DNA of 64,000 nucleotides from the NCBI GenBank assembly GCA_948567375.1, contig OX419755.1, positions 62,383,945 to 62,447,944 on the forward strand, in the 5' to 3' direction. The notes under the pieces were generated by a model, which was not told the DNA's origin, did no database searches, and worked only from the letters and a program-made list of their open reading frames with translations. Positions 21,951-35,286 of this stretch are shown in pieces. Position 1 is the stretch's first letter. Each line of letters starts with the position of its first letter. Made by a program: the position numbers and the translations under genes. Source of the stretch: Lunularia cruciata (lineage: Eukaryota; Streptophyta; Marchantiopsida; Lunulariales; Lunulariaceae).

Positions 21951-24900
21951 ATTAAGGATTACTTGGTCATCTTGAAAACTACGGGACATGTAGAGATTTA
22001 GGGAAAAGTTTCATGCATACAGTATACTCAGGATCCGGCTGATAAGAATGATTTTGTATAGACGTAGCATGGACGTATGTTAGAATGGAAAAGGAAATGG
22101 TCTCGATCGGGACAAGAAGGTGAAGTGGTCCCATCATCATAAGAATAGATCAACCCAACACTCATAGCTGTATCAGTACACGGAGGGAACCAATCGATGC
22201 CTTGGCATACATCTCCAAGGCATATATCATCGGATTTGAATAACCGAAGCTGAAAGATTGCGATTTGCTATCCGTGTTCCAATATTTATGGTTTCTATCT
22301 GCACTCTAGAATCTAGAATCCCGCGGTAAAACTATTAAAGCGCCCCCCCGTTGAGATTCTTCATGAAGAGATCCCAATGAATACAAGAAGTTGAGAGGGC
22401 CCATTTCAATAAAATAGAATATTACGAGAAAGTTTGGTGATGTGGTGTACGACTAAACTTTTCAACTTTGTGAAACCATTCAGTGGAAAGTGGACTATAA
22501 TCATTCCGGAACTGGTTCGAGAAGGTTTCAGCAACAAAGATAGAACAGTGAAAAGTGCGACGACTGTTGGATCTATTTGAGTATCTAGTTTCTTCGAAAG
22601 AAAATCGATTTCAACGATTGAAATGTCTACAGAGATTCATGCATAAAATTCCAAAATATAGATACGTACCTTTAGTACAGACGGGGCAATGGACATTGTA
22701 TCGTCCACGTGCCACTGTATAATCGTTTGGTCTTTCGCGTTGGGCCGATGCTGAGACACCAACCTTCTCTCGAGCGACTCCAGACTTCTCGTCCATCCTT
22801 CGCAAGAAATGATTCTTGCCTTCTCCCCTCAACCTACTGTAGACAAATCTGAGAAATTAACATCACAAAAGAGAAAAGAAACATAGATCCACGTTCATAC
22901 CCGGGTTATTCTCAAAAGAATTCGATCAACAATCAAATACAGCTAGCTTAGTATAGAAATACAATAGGAGTAGGTCATATGGTAAATGATACTTTACTTT
23001 TGTATTTGATAATTCTTCTTGAATGCCGCCAATTATCTTCATGATCCCCCAGCTGGTTTAAGATTTCAGATTATTGGGTTTGTCTTCTGAATTGATGATC
23101 CTCGTTGCGCAGGAGCACGAACGAAATATTTGCAAACGTTGAACACTTGGGTCTGAAATTACAGTGGTGAAGCAGTACTCGCATCGATTTTGCGCTTCGC
23201 CATATATGGATGTCTCTCTTTTCCCTGTCAATGAAGAGAAACCAAAAATCTGTAAGAGTCGAGAGTTTCAGATCAAAATTGACGTGTAGTCAAGTTACCT
23301 TCACAGACATAGAATGGAATAATTATTCTTTGCAATTGACATTGAATAATATATATGTAATTCGATTTCATTCTTACATGTATAATTTATATATGTATAA
23401 TTCTTATTTTATAATATGTATATCTTCCTTGGGGATGACGGCCCGACCTACCTCGTGACGTAGTTCTGGGGATGTCTGTATAACAGTGATTCAAAGTAAA
23501 AGTATATGTTTAAGTTTCGAAAATATCGGTTAGAATTCTTTCCTTTTTATCGTACGAAAAAGTAGGCTATGAAACGCTTATCAGCTCAGGATATCTCGAG
23601 GATTATTGTCAAATGCATCAGATTGTGGCTATGAACCAGACTTTCATTGCATAACTTGCACCAATTTCTAAAGAGCTGATGTATATAAACACGAAAGAAA
23701 GAAAAAGAAAAAGAACCATAAGTTCTTCAATATCTCTGGGCCAAATCAACCCCAGGTTAAACTAACACCTGATTTGATCTTGACTTTATATTTTAGTCTC
23801 CAACTGATCTACATCAAACACACTCTAGATTACTTTCCGCAATATACCAGGTCCACGCCTGTTTTAAAGTGTTAAACTCGTTCTCTTGAAAAGAAGCTTG
23901 TGGCTGAGGAAACCGGTCCCGCCCTTGATTAGACTATCTAGAGGTCAACCCAGGCATGATCATCTGTTTAACAGCCTAGTGGAGACCAGACTCGCTCTTG
24001 CTATGAGGACAACTGACAGGGGAGAATATTCGTATGTAGGCTCCATGAAGTTTTCAAATCGATCCTCTACCGTATATATCCCTCTCCTCATGCAGCCAGT
24101 TGTGCGTGGAAGTTGAGGGCTCGTTAAAGTCAAGGCATGGCCAGCAGTCGTATCCTTCTCGGGCTGATCATAGCACAGAAAGGCAGGGGACGGAAGGGGC
24201 CTCTAGTAAATATCTTGCGAACGCAGAACGTGTTTCTAGGCAGATCGTGGCTACTGAGTAACAATACTGTAGTGAAATCTGGGAGGACGACAGTTTATTG
24301 GCTTTGAAGTGACATAAATGGTTGGTATCCCTTAGTTGTCGATTTGTCCGGTGCATTGATTGGCTAGTGTTGTGGGAGTTGATGAGTTGCTGCTACTCTG
24401 GATCTCAAAGATGTAGGCACCTTCTCGCTCGAACCAGTTTTCAGATGAATGATCTATTGTCAGTTTTGCATGTTACAGTTTTCTAAACATCTATGAACTT
24501 TGGATCGATTTGACTCCTATACAAATGCTAGCTTCAATTTAGCCCCATGTATAATTTAGGTCGAAAGATCGATCCAAACCATGATAAGAAAGCAAGATAG
24601 GTACAAATGCTTTCAAGATGAAGGATTGCTTGTTGTAGTGTAATTAAGCACTTTGCTCCCAATTATCAATTAAGAAACTAAATATGAAGAGTTTGCCTGT
24701 AAGTGGATGCGTCATTTTTGTTTTAGCTCGCCTTCAAAAGCTCTGAAAATTAGAGAAAGCTGTCAGATACTTACTAGAGAACTTTAAACTAAAGTAAGTT
24801 CAACTTGCAGGCCAAAATAAGAGATAAGAAATAATATGTACAAAATAAAATATTAAATGGTCTTAAAGGTGAACAAGACAAATTAGGGGGACAGTCAAAG

Positions 24901-27900
24901 CAGACCAACAATAACCAGTCAACAAAGTGAATCCAGTTAAAGGCTTTAGAAGAATTTAGAGTGCAGTTTATCCAGGGTATCAGTGGGCCTAAGGCTGTGC
25001 AAAATTGCCTGCAAGTTTTTGCTCATCCATTTAGCTAACTGCCATGGGTACAGGAAAGTACGTGTGAACTCTAGTTCAGAAAATTCTTACGGTTGATCTG
25101 AGTTCACCACAAAGTCTGTGTTCTAATCAACGCGTTGGGTACAGCATCTTTCACGTTGATTGTTGTTGTTCTGCACTGGGTTTGGCCCTCTTCTTTTTCT
25201 TCGGGCCTTGCGCTCGGTACACTCTTTTTGCAGTTCTGTTGCCTTGTATTCCTTTTCCCATTTCGTTCTACTTCTCTACTTGGCTCGGTTTCTGTTGTCA
25301 GCTAGGACGGCTGGAGAGGTCGTCTCCACCGATTCCCTCGGCAATAATGGAACAGAGAGACGTCGATGACGCACGCGGTCGTCGACTGTAATCTGACGGT
25401 AGTGGGAGGATAAACGCTGTAGGTTGTAAAGCGTAATCGTGCAACATGACGGGAACGAATAAATGAATGAGAGAGAGTCGGGTGACAGTGCCACCATAGA
25501 AAGACAGGTTGAATTCAATAACCCTCATTATGATGGCCTTTCCTTTATGAATTCCACCATCATTTCGTTTCTGCTCATGTATATCCGCCCAGACAAACGA
25601 GACCCAGTGGGTAAAAGTTGCATGTCCTCCCCATCCTTCTTCTTTCAATGGTGTGTTTTTCGTTTTCGAGACACTTCAGCAGAAAACCGAAATAGAATAT
25701 GAATCACAGAAATCGAGAAGACAAATCCGCTGAGAAAAAGACACTGAAGCAGAAGAACTTAAGACAAAATGAAAATCTCATCTTAAGAAGAGTTGACTGA
25801 AATCAATAGAAGATAAAACCAACAAGAAATCATAATTAAAGTTTATTATGGCCTAACAAATCCAGCTCATGATTCGTTTATTGATAAGAACCAGCTAAAA
25901 TCCAAATCTAAACACTACAAGTCACATGGATATTCCAGAAAACATATAAAAGAGTTTATCATAAATCGTCAATCAAAGTAGTGAAGGTTAGACTTAAGGT
26001 CCCTTGGGCTCGGATGTGATCACTACATTTATATGGGAGGTATCTAAACTAGAACAATTCTCATCATTTCGTTAACATTTAATTTTATATAAGAAATATG
26101 TATTTATTTTCATCATTATTCTCAAGTTAACGATAACAGATAGAGTCTATATGCTTTATCATTATCATTGACTAAAATTATTCTTTGGTTTAAGAAGTTA
26201 TCACTTTAAAAAGTCACATCACACGAGTATATTGTTGCAAAAGGAACTGTAAACATAACGTATGTTACCCATAGATAATAATAAACAAGATGTCAGGTAT
26301 AAACCGTTATTTTTATTAGTCAGACGATTCCTAAAATTTAATTTTATTAAAAATGTTATTATCTTGACTGAAATCTTACACAAGAAGGATTAATTGATTT
26401 ATAAATTAAATCAAGAAATACAAAAAATACCATTGTAAAACTTAACGCCAGCAAATCTTTCACCTCTTATTGTGAGATAACATTCATTCAAGCATCACAT
26501 TGCAAACTCCAACTTACTAGAAACCCCATAAAATAGACATCAGCAAAGGAGCACATACACAATTAGAGTTATAACTTAAAATTTAACAAGATTGCTACAA
26601 TACTTACATAATTCTTTGTTTTCATGTATAATGAAATTATTTTTTACATAAAATATATCAATATTTAAGTAGCTCTACAATAATGTCCTCTGCTTTTAAA
26701 CTCCTGAATAAATACATCCAAATATTTATGTATTGCATACATACAAATAATGTTTATTGCATCTATATATAAGGCTTTGGCATCTTGTCACAAAAAGGAT
26801 AATGTAAATAGAAGTTGGAATTACTAGAAAGATAATAGGAGTGAAGAATTGAACATCTTATCAAGAATAAATGGTCTTAACAATAACTAAAAAGGTGGTC
26901 CATGGAACCTAATACTAGCTTGGAGTTGTTGAAGGTAAATTGTGGTTGAAAGTAGAGAATCTTTGTAAATATCTTGCACATTCACAACTGCAAACAAATT
27001 TTCTATAAGATATAATGTATACATTAAAGTTTTGTTTTTCTTTTATTTATCATTAGATAATAACAAGCAAAGGATTTGGGCAATTGAGAGCGAAGAATTT
27101 GGAGCAAATGCTACTCCAAACTCTCAAATTTCACATAAGTATTGGTCATACTCTTAGAAGACCATGATAATTTAACTTCTTTCAAATTAAGCTCTACTTT
27201 GAATGTCAAAATGTGAAAGTAGAGCTTAGGCAATTAGAAATACATCCAATGTGCCAAACAATCTTAGCATATTTTTATTTTTGTAGATTAAACTCTTTAG
27301 TCTTGTAATAATAAAAGTGCTCACATGTAGCATCTTGAAGTATGGAATCCTTCTAAAGATTTCTAAAGTTGTTAAAGATAACCATTTTCTTAGCAAAAAT
27401 TTCATCAACTTCATGTTCATTACATTCCATATATATGATTATTAGTACAAAATTTTTAATTTAGGTCAAAATAAAGGATGTGTTGGGAATTTAAATGTTT
27501 CAATGCAAAAATATGACAGATATGGTGAGGAAAATTAAATTGAAATATACAAAGCAATAACTTTTAGAATGGGAAAGTAACAATCCAATTAGTTCAAAAA
27601 TGTAAAAACAAAAGATATGAGAAGGTTATAATAAGAAAATATAAATTTATAAAAAATTATAAGAGAGAAAATATATAATTATAATTAGCATATAATGACA
27701 TAATTTTCACAATAAGCACATTTAGCTTTAGCTTCTTGTAAGGAAGAACAAAATATTATGAACTTATAGATCATAACAATAACAAGGAAATAAAACTTGT
27801 AGTTCAATGTTTAGAGCTAATGTAGGTAAATTAACAAATGGAATAAAAGAATACTAGTTGATGTAATACAGCTTCAAAATATTATATCTATTAAGGAAGG

Positions 27901-29480
27901 GTTGATAAATATAGTTTCTCTATTTAATTGGTGCAGCAAGTAGTTTATATGGCAAACTTTGCACCTAGTCTTTGAGCTTTCACACAAGTACATGATGCAT
28001 TTATTTTTAAACACTATTGGATAGTAGTGAGTCCAAGGAGAAGTACCACACACTAAAATTGAATATTCCTTTTGCTGAAGGCCATTTTGCACATATCCCT
28101 TTTTCTAAAAAGTTGGCTTCATTAAATTCATGTACAAATAATATATTTGAGACTAATGAAAATCATTCTTCATTATTTATTCTCCTTTTCTGCGTTAGTT
28201 AATGAAAAAAAAGACCATGTGTCCATTTTCAGAGTAATAGCATAAGTACCTCCAAGGTAGTATTATACTTGGTAGAATCTTTTACATAAGCTCCATCAAG
28301 ATCTTGTACAAAGTTCTTCTAATTCATATGGAGACAATATATATATATAAAAGAACACAAGATACATGTACTAACATGTATACTTTGGGATGAAAGTGTA
28401 TTCTAATTGGAATCCTGAATCAAAATACAGACCCTTAGATAAGTATCTCAAAATATATATTCATAAACTCTTGTAAAATATCATCTTGAATTTCATGTTC
28501 TCGTCACATGTTTGTCTTCATCTTTTATTGATCTAGTCTTGAATTACTACAAATAATAATATCTTATCCTTTGTAGCATCAATATTTACTCTTTGAAAGA
28601 CTCTATTATAAACAAAAGCTTGTTTACAGTCAGCTTCTAAGGTTCAATAGCTTCCTATCCCTTAAGAATGATGGATGGTTAGGATGGATAAATGGAGGAT
28701 TGGAATGTTTTATATCCTTGTAATGCAAGGAGGTATTGGTTGTTTATGTGTCAATATAATTAAGCCATAGAGTGGTGTTGGTTGGGTCTCATATTTGGTC
28801 TCAAGGTTTGATCTTAATGGGAATATGGCACACTTATTATCACTTGATAACTTACAATAGAACAACCGCATACAAAAAATGAAGGATGGGAAGATCACAT
28901 CAAGCCGTAAAAGGGAGAGATGAAAAAGGTAAAATGAGGCTAAGCCCCAATAGAGTCTATATGAGAAATCTGCCACATTGCACCTAAGATATCTGAGCTA
29001 TGCAATTCATGTGGTCCACAAACTTGAGCATCCAAAGAAGTATCACCTAGTACCTAGTGTGATAACTTACAATGCGATTATTCTAATGTATGTGAATCTG
29101 AAGCAGTATTTAAACAATGAGATTCAGAGTATTTTGATGTACTTGAATCTGATGCAGTATTTATACAAGACATACGTGTGATGTATAAATTGAGACTTGC
29201 ATAAGTTGCAAAGTTATATATTTTCTTACAAACAAATTATTGTAAATCAATACTGATATCATAACTAATATATGTAAAATTAGAGTTGAATTTTGGTTAA
29301 CACATTAGTACATGAAAAATATAAATAGCTTTAATAATTCAAGCATATTCATCCAATGTCTACTATTCATCCCTTGATTGTTATTACTAGTCCATGTAAA
29401 ATGAGAAAGGTGATTGCATAGAAATGCAGTCTATGTAAAATTATATTTCCACTTTGGTTAAAAATTATATACATACAAGA
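21951..29480. other. Long intergenic stretch, mostly AT-rich
   Basis: No recognisable gene. 22600-25700 has balanced composition and short frames (60-116 codons) without family resemblance, so cryptic exons there cannot be excluded. 25700-29480 is strongly AT-rich with low-complexity runs. Around 29080-29165 is a degenerate direct repeat (about 60 bp, GTATTTA...GATTCAGA type). Confidence 0.5.
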
Positions 29481-29487
29481 TATAAAT
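29481..29487. repeat. MULE target-site duplication, left
   Basis: TATAAAT directly adjoins the left inverted repeat and recurs at 31780-31786 directly adjoining the right one. MULEs usually make 8-10 bp duplications. Counting a shared G extends this to eight on one reading. Confidence 0.7.
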
Positions 29488-31779
29488 GGGAATTTTCATA
29501 TATGGCAATTTAAAAATTTAATTTGCAAAAATGGGCAGATGACCTATTAAAAAATATCCATGACCCAACACATCACACTGTGCACATTTCTATAAACTAT
29601 TCAGGTTGCTCCACACAACAAGGAGTCTTGGCATAGTGATTGTGTCCGCATTTCTTGCAGACCACAATGTGTACTCGCTTGAGCTTACCTTCTACTGCAA
29701 TCGGTATATCTTCAACGCCTTCAATTTCACCAACAAGAGGCAACGCATGTGCTTGTGGCGCTTGTGGCATGTCGTGTGCATCTTGCTGCAAGCATTGAAT
29801 GCAACCTACCATTGCATTTTGTTGGTTGCATGTTGCTTTTTTGTGGCCCTTAATTCCACATTGGGCACATGTATATTGGTCATCCGTGCTAACTTTGTAC
29901 CTTGATTGTAGCCTTTTTGATTTTGGCCTGCTGACCTTTTGTGTAATGTTGGGTGGTTTGGATGCACCATCAGAGGGAAGGTCATTACACAAAATCTGCA
30001 TCATTGATGTACCATAAGTGGATTGCAAAGCAATTATTAGGTAAGAGCTTGCCATAAAAGATGTTGATGCAAGCTCCACGTAGGCAATTGCACCAGCAAA
30101 ATGCACGCAAGGGAAGTGATATTCTTCAAAAGCTTTACAACTATAGGTTTGGGACTCAAAATCCATAACATTTTTGCTTCTATTGGTTGGGTGTATTACC
30201 TCAAAACCAAGAAGCAAGAACTGTACCACTTGATATTGGTGGCTCTTGAATTTCAGTTCATTGTAACTTCGCATCATGGATTCTTGAATGGTTGTATCAA
30301 CTTGTGCATACAAGCTTTGCCTCCAAAACATTAGCTCTGCAACTTGGGATACCCATCCACTGAAAAAATTCAGATATAAGCCATTGCGCAGCTTTTCAAG
30401 GCAAGAGTTAGTGCTCTCGGTCAAATTGGACATCACCATGCTATATCGCATAACTGGAAAGTGTGATGTTGCACACTTTGTGATGTTGCAACCAATCAAG
30501 TAGTTGGCCACGAGTGGATTTTCCAAGCGGATGACTTGCTTTGCTACTTCATGCTCACGTATCGTTAGTGCCTTTGTTGCCATCCATAATTTGCGCTTAA
30601 ACATTGACTTAAATCTTGCATTCACGTTCTTTTGAAGGTGGTATGTACAAAATGATTCGTGTGATTCTGGTAGGACAATAAATTGCGCATTATGCAAGCC
30701 CTTTTCATGATCATGCATGAGAATGATGCTCGGCTGCCCAACCTCAAGAATTGAAGCTCTCAATTTTTGAAGAAAAAACACCTAGTTTGCTTCATTCTTG
30801 ATAGGTGCAATGCAAGTGCAAAGTGGAACAATATGGCCTTTGCCATCATGAGCGTATGAAAACATCATCACACCTCCATATCTTGAGCGTAAGTTGCATG
30901 CAACTACAATGACCATTGGTTGGCAGTAACAAAATGCCAATTTTTACGATTGAGGACATAGAAATAACCGCTCTGTAGCACTCTTTACATTTCTCTCAAA
31001 TGCCCATATTTTTTCAGTGAATTAAAAAAAAAACCCTCTAGCAACATGAAGAAGTGGTCATTTTCCAAACCATTATTTGTCTTGCACTGATTTAGAGCTC
31101 TCCATGCCATAGAGTAAGTGACAGTCTGCACGTGCTGAGCACAAACTTTTGCATGCACATCAGCCGGCGTGAACAATTTATAGTGCACCAACAAAGGCTC
31201 TACCAAAGCCGACAAAGTTGAGATAGAAGTGCGAGGTGCCATGGTGCAAAATGTAGAATGCACGAGGTTCAATTTACAAAAATGTATGAGGCAATCCTTA
31301 TGTCTGTATGCTATCACACTAAAGTCGCAAGCCTGCCCTGATCTTGCCCTTGATGTAGCCTTGACCGAGGGGCAGCAAACATCAAACCTATCCGGTTTGC
31401 TGCACTCCACGTAAAAGGGAAGTTGTTGCGTGCTGCATATTTGGCAAAGCCTGGAGCGCAATTCATCCATTGTGTCAGACAATTCAAAAGCGTCAAATAC
31501 ATTAAAGGCATTGAGATTCTGAGTTCTACAAGAGAGATAGAGATAACGAACTATCAGCAAACTCGCCCTTGTTTGCTGATAAAACTTTGAAATGAACCTC
31601 TTGACATTCTGAGTTCTACAGGAGAACTATAGAGAGCAGAGCGCAATGAAAATTGGAGCAGGTGGCTGTGAGCCAACTCACACAGTTTTGCAAATAAAAC
31701 TCTGAAATGAGCCCATTTCTACAAATAAAATCAGGAATCTACACATTTTTGCGAATAATCTTAACATATGAAAATTCCC
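29488..31779 (-). mobile_element. Complete but inactive MULE (Mutator-like) DNA transposon
   Basis: The element has terminal inverted repeats of roughly 50 bp. The left end (29488) reads GGGAATTTTCATAT and then GCAAAAATGGGCAGA; the right end, read inward from 31779 on the minus strand, reads GGGAATTTTCATAT and then GCAAAAATGTGTAGA. A TATAAAT duplication flanks both ends. The only gene inside is the minus-strand transposase. At 2292 bp it is short for an autonomous MULE and it is mutated, so it is not self-mobile now. Confidence 0.85.
29597..31560 (-). pseudogene. MULE/MuDR transposase pseudogene with SWIM and zinc-knuckle domains
   Basis: Open blocks on the minus strand: 31560-30985 (N-terminal domain with a Cys-rich DNA-binding region, CQICSTQQLPFYVEC) and 30781-29597 (394 codons). 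The linking part, 30984-30782, carries the RNase H-like core with NLRSRYGGVMMFSYAHDGKG. Further on are MHDHEKGL, FCTYHLQKNVNARF and ESTNSCLEKLRNGL. A SWIM finger follows (YSCKAFEEYHFPCVHFAGAI), then a CCHC knuckle (CAQCGIKGHKKATC) and a second Cys cluster near the C-terminus (CKKCGHNHYAKTPCC). MULE transposases cut and paste DNA with a DDE catalytic triad. Here the first Asp is replaced by Ala (30899-30901), TAG at 30782-30784 replaces a Trp-type position, another stop lies near 30945, and a frameshift separates the N-terminal block. Confidence 0.9.
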
Positions 31780-31786
31780 TATAAAT
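31780..31786. repeat. MULE target-site duplication, right
   Basis: TATAAAT, identical to 29481-29487 and directly next to the right inverted repeat. Confidence 0.7.
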
Positions 31787-32045
31787 GACTTTATTACTTC
31801 AACTGAATTTCATCCAACCGTATCGTATCATCCATTGCAAAAAGCCGTACAATTTCTCTCCAGACTAACCATAAGAACTACCGAATAGGTAGATCGCTCA
31901 AAAACATCGATAAAAGTAAAAATATGTATATTAATCTTCTCACGGTATAAACTGCGCAGCGATAGCAATGCAGGCCGTAACGGAGTACGTGACACTTTCC
32001 GTTTAATAATACTCCGTCACGGGTTACCGATACGAGTGCTTACGA

Positions 32046-32339
32046 GTGGGACGACAGAACGAAAGGTGGGACCGAGTGATGGTTAACTGTGGGCCCTCTC
32101 TCTTTCAAATCTATGCGTCGAGCCACAAAAACCGTGTCATTGTGGAGAATGGAATATTTTGTCTGATTTCGCAACCGTCACAAGCGGAAGATGGGCATGT
32201 GAACCCTTGGAACACAGAAGGTATTTGTGTCGATCTTGTTAATAGTGCTCCAGATGACATGTGCCGAGTACTGCAGCTACAGAAGATTGCCCTTCTCCTC
32301 ATTCTTGAGACTGCACCAGCTTTATCGAGCCATTTATAA
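32046..32339 (+). CDS. Unassigned 97-codon open frame, possible exon
   Basis: It reads MGRQNERWDRVMVNCGPSLF to LLLILETAPALSSHL-stop. The stretch 31930-32340 is G+C-richer than its surroundings and resembles an exon island. The frame closes with TAA at 32337-32339, and AAAGGTAATC just after it resembles a splice donor. No family is recognised and no partner exon was found. Confidence 0.25.
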   Translation: MGRQNERWDRVMVNCGPSLFQIYASSHKNRVIVENGIFCLISQPSQAEDGHVNPWNTEGICVDLVNSAPDDMCRVLQLQKIALLLILETAPALSSHL

Positions 32340-33069
32340 AAGGTAATCAAGCTTTACAAATTTCAATTCCAATTCAAATTTATGAATTCTCTTTTGAGCT
32401 AGAGAGCGAAGAAGATCAGCACATTTTTACGTTTGTCCGAATTGCTCTTTTTTTCATACTATTTGGTTAATTCTCTGCCGTGCAAGCTTCTAAGAAATGA
32501 AGGAAAATCTTTCATTCTAAATGTTGTTATAAAATTGAAAGTAAATAGATTAGTAAACTACAAGAATAGATTTGATTCAATCTTAAGTATGAACGTCAGG
32601 AATTTAAAGGAAATCATAGAAAATTATCCTATTAAATCTCTAGCTTTAAAAATTGAAAAAATTTACATAGTAGTCCGGTTCTTCATATGTATATTTAATG
32701 ACTGCATTGTCTAGATTTTCTTTGACCTTACAAGAGAATATACTTTTTTTTCTTTCTAGTTGCACTAGTTTGCTTTGATGCATCACAATTTTTCCTCTTT
32801 TATTTGTATTTTTTCTTGCTTGCCTTACTTAACTGAAAGATTTTCTTCTAGTAGCTTAATTGTAGATATCATGCATATATACATTGATGTATAGCAATGT
32901 TACACATCGCTATACATCCACACATCCGAGGCAGATCTTGCCTCTTTTCTTTCCCCCTTTCCTGGGATGTGCTAAGTCCTCTCAGGTTTTTCATTGCTTC
33001 TCTATTACTTCCTTTGCTTTTCCTTTTTGAGTTGTCCCGTCTCTTCTCATGCATAATTGATGTCCCCCT

Positions 33070-33739
33070 TCAGCCCCTTCTTGTTCCCCTTTCCCACCTT
33101 TGGATTAACATTATGTTCCACCTTTCGTTCTTGCTCGCTCTACTTTACTCTCTGAGCTTTTGGACCCAATTTCTGTGGTACATGACCTGTTCTTTCCTTG
33201 TGACTTTGGATTCGCTCCCTACTTTGTCTTTGGATGTGAAACTACTTGCTCCTTTCCATTCCTTCTAACTCGGTTCCTTACAATTTCTTTGGTGATTTCA
33301 CGCATTTAGTTTACCACCTTCTTCATTAATTTGCATCATTGAGTAGTTTGGTTAGTTTTTAGTTGATTTTGAGATACTAATGTTTGTTTCCTTTCAGGCT
33401 TTAACCGCCCATTCCTGTTCCACTTTCCCCTCTTTGGATTACTTTTATGATCCACCTTTTGGTCTTGCTTGCTCTACTTTACTCTATGAACTTTTGGCCC
33501 CAATTTTTGTGGTAGATGACCTGCTCTTTCCCTATGACTTTGGATTTGCTCCCTACTTTGTCTTTGGATGTAAAACTACTTGCTCCTTCCCATGCCTTCT
33601 AACTCAGTTCCTTACTATTTCTTTGGTGATTTCACAAAGTTAGATTACCACCTTCTCCATTAATTTGCATAATTGAGTAGTTTGGCTAGTTTTCAGTTGA
33701 TTTTGATACTAATGTTTGTTTCCTTTCAGGCTTTAACCA
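33070..33739. repeat. Tandem duplication, period about 334 bp
   Basis: The block containing GACTTTGGATTCGCTCCCTAC at 33202 recurs at 33536 as GACTTTGGATTTGCTCCCTAC. Flanking text matches for about 330 bases with roughly 10% difference, and both copies end in TTTGTTTCCTTTCAGGCTTT. The sequence is T/C-rich. No gene is evident. Confidence 0.85.
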
Positions 33740-34607
33740 GTTATGTCTTGAGCCCTTTACTTTCTCTTGCTCACGATTGCATATTCTTCCTTTGGATGCT
33801 GATTTATCTGCATTGCACAATTATCTACTTATTATTGTTATTGCCCTTTGTTTGGATTTTAAGCTTCACACATTACAACTTTTCCCTTCTCCTGAGTGGC
33901 ACCATTGGAAGCAACAAAGTTTGACTTGGCACTCATGAGTTTTTGAGCAGAAACTTGGTACAAAGGAGTATTGACAATTGCTCAGCTACTTTGGCACTAT
34001 GTGACGCATTGATGAAGTCGTAGGTGTTTTTGTGGAGGTTTACTATGGCTACTTTTTGCTTCCCTTTGCTGTTTAGTGTCTCAAGACTCAAGCACCCATA
34101 GCGCTTGCTGTGACATACTTTTATATGCTATCCTTTTATGCTTCACTCTTGCTACCTTGTTACACTTCAATCCGTTTTTGCAGCCACACCATCCCATAAC
34201 TCTTGTATTGTTCCACTCCTCCATTCCCCACCTAATTCTCTCCCTAGTATTTTTCCTTTTCTCTTTGACTGATTCTTGGTTTGACCTCTTGTGTCTATAG
34301 TGTTCCTACCCGACTCCAGCCCACATGATTAATCTTTATTGTTCATGCACTACTTATTGGCGGGCTCTTACATAATGTTTCATCTTTCTTGCAATTGTTT
34401 GCATAGATGCTCTTGGTTTCACATTGTTTACTAGTCCGTTGGCCATCTTTTATTCTTAATTTGTTTCAATTATACCTTTGCTGCAAGTTACATTTGATGC
34501 ATTCTACCTTAGGATTTAACACTACTCTAGCATTGTGAATCATGTACATATTGCTGATCAATTATTTTCATTTCATGAGTTGGATAACCTATTCCTATGA
34601 TGGCTTT

Positions 34608-35286
34608 TGCTCTCATATAGTTATATATACATTTCTACATAACATATATCACTAACAACATCATAGATTATAAAATCAAACTCATATAGAAAGTTACACA
34701 CAATTTTAAAGTGCAACAATATTCATTAGGATCAGAAATTAGATCTCAACACTCAATACTCTTAACCAACAAACATTGATGACACCATCAAGTCACATCC
34801 ACTCTAGCCAAGAGAATACAATTTCCACTTGCCGGCCTCTTCACACCATTGCAAGGAGCTCAAAGGCTCTCAATATATAAGAGAGCTTAGTCAAGATAAT
34901 CTAGGTTCCACTTGTGGGTCTCTGTCCAGCAAGGAGCTCAAAGGTTCAACATAGAAAAAGTGAGCTTTCTAGAGCCATACTTTGAAGTATTCCCTCTAAA
35001 TCGGCCTAGAACTCTAGCCCTAACAACACATATAACAATGCAAATGGTAGCTATAATAGTGCAATCCACAAACCTAATGTAATATATGGCCACCACTAAG
35101 TAGTCTTTGAGTAATTGATGATATAACTATGATCACCAAAAATATCACTCCAATGTCCTATAAACCTAGCTTTGGTGTTGCAAATATTGTGATAAATATT
35201 GTGCACATTCATATCACTACATAACTGCATAACAATGTAGAAGCACAACTCACATTGAAAGTTACACACTACTTTAAAGTGCCACA
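34608..35286 (-). repeat. LTR of Gypsy copy B
   Basis: On the minus strand it starts TGTGGCACTTTAAAG at 35286 and runs to about 34608. A second copy of its first about 110 bases starts at 34718 (TGTTGCACTTTAAAA), the same layout as in copy A. Internal landmarks shared with copy A include CTCTAGCC-type motifs and GAGCCTTTGAGCTCCTTGC. Confidence 0.65.

Larger units (their letters stand above)
31787..34607. other. Intergenic sequence between the MULE and Gypsy copy B
   Basis: It contains one balanced-composition frame at 32046-32339 (see below), a T/C-rich block from 32900 to 34300, and a tandem duplication at 33070-33739. No known protein family is visible. Confidence 0.5.

Noticed and set aside
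22611..22832. Minus-strand 73-codon frame with a CPVC motif
   Set aside because: One CxxC is not enough for a zinc finger, and the rest has no conserved pattern.
25160..25648. Overlapping frames of 69-116 codons on both strands
   Set aside because: Hydrophobic Phe/Leu-rich reading comes from T/C-rich DNA; no family, no splice signals in consistent phase.
28330..28360. AT-dinucleotide run suggesting a promoter TATA box
   Set aside because: Simple ATATAT repeats are common in this AT-rich stretch and no gene follows.
30985..31560. Separate gene upstream of the MULE transposase
   Set aside because: It lies inside the inverted repeats, on the same strand and in the position of the MULE N-terminal domain, so it is part of the broken transposase.
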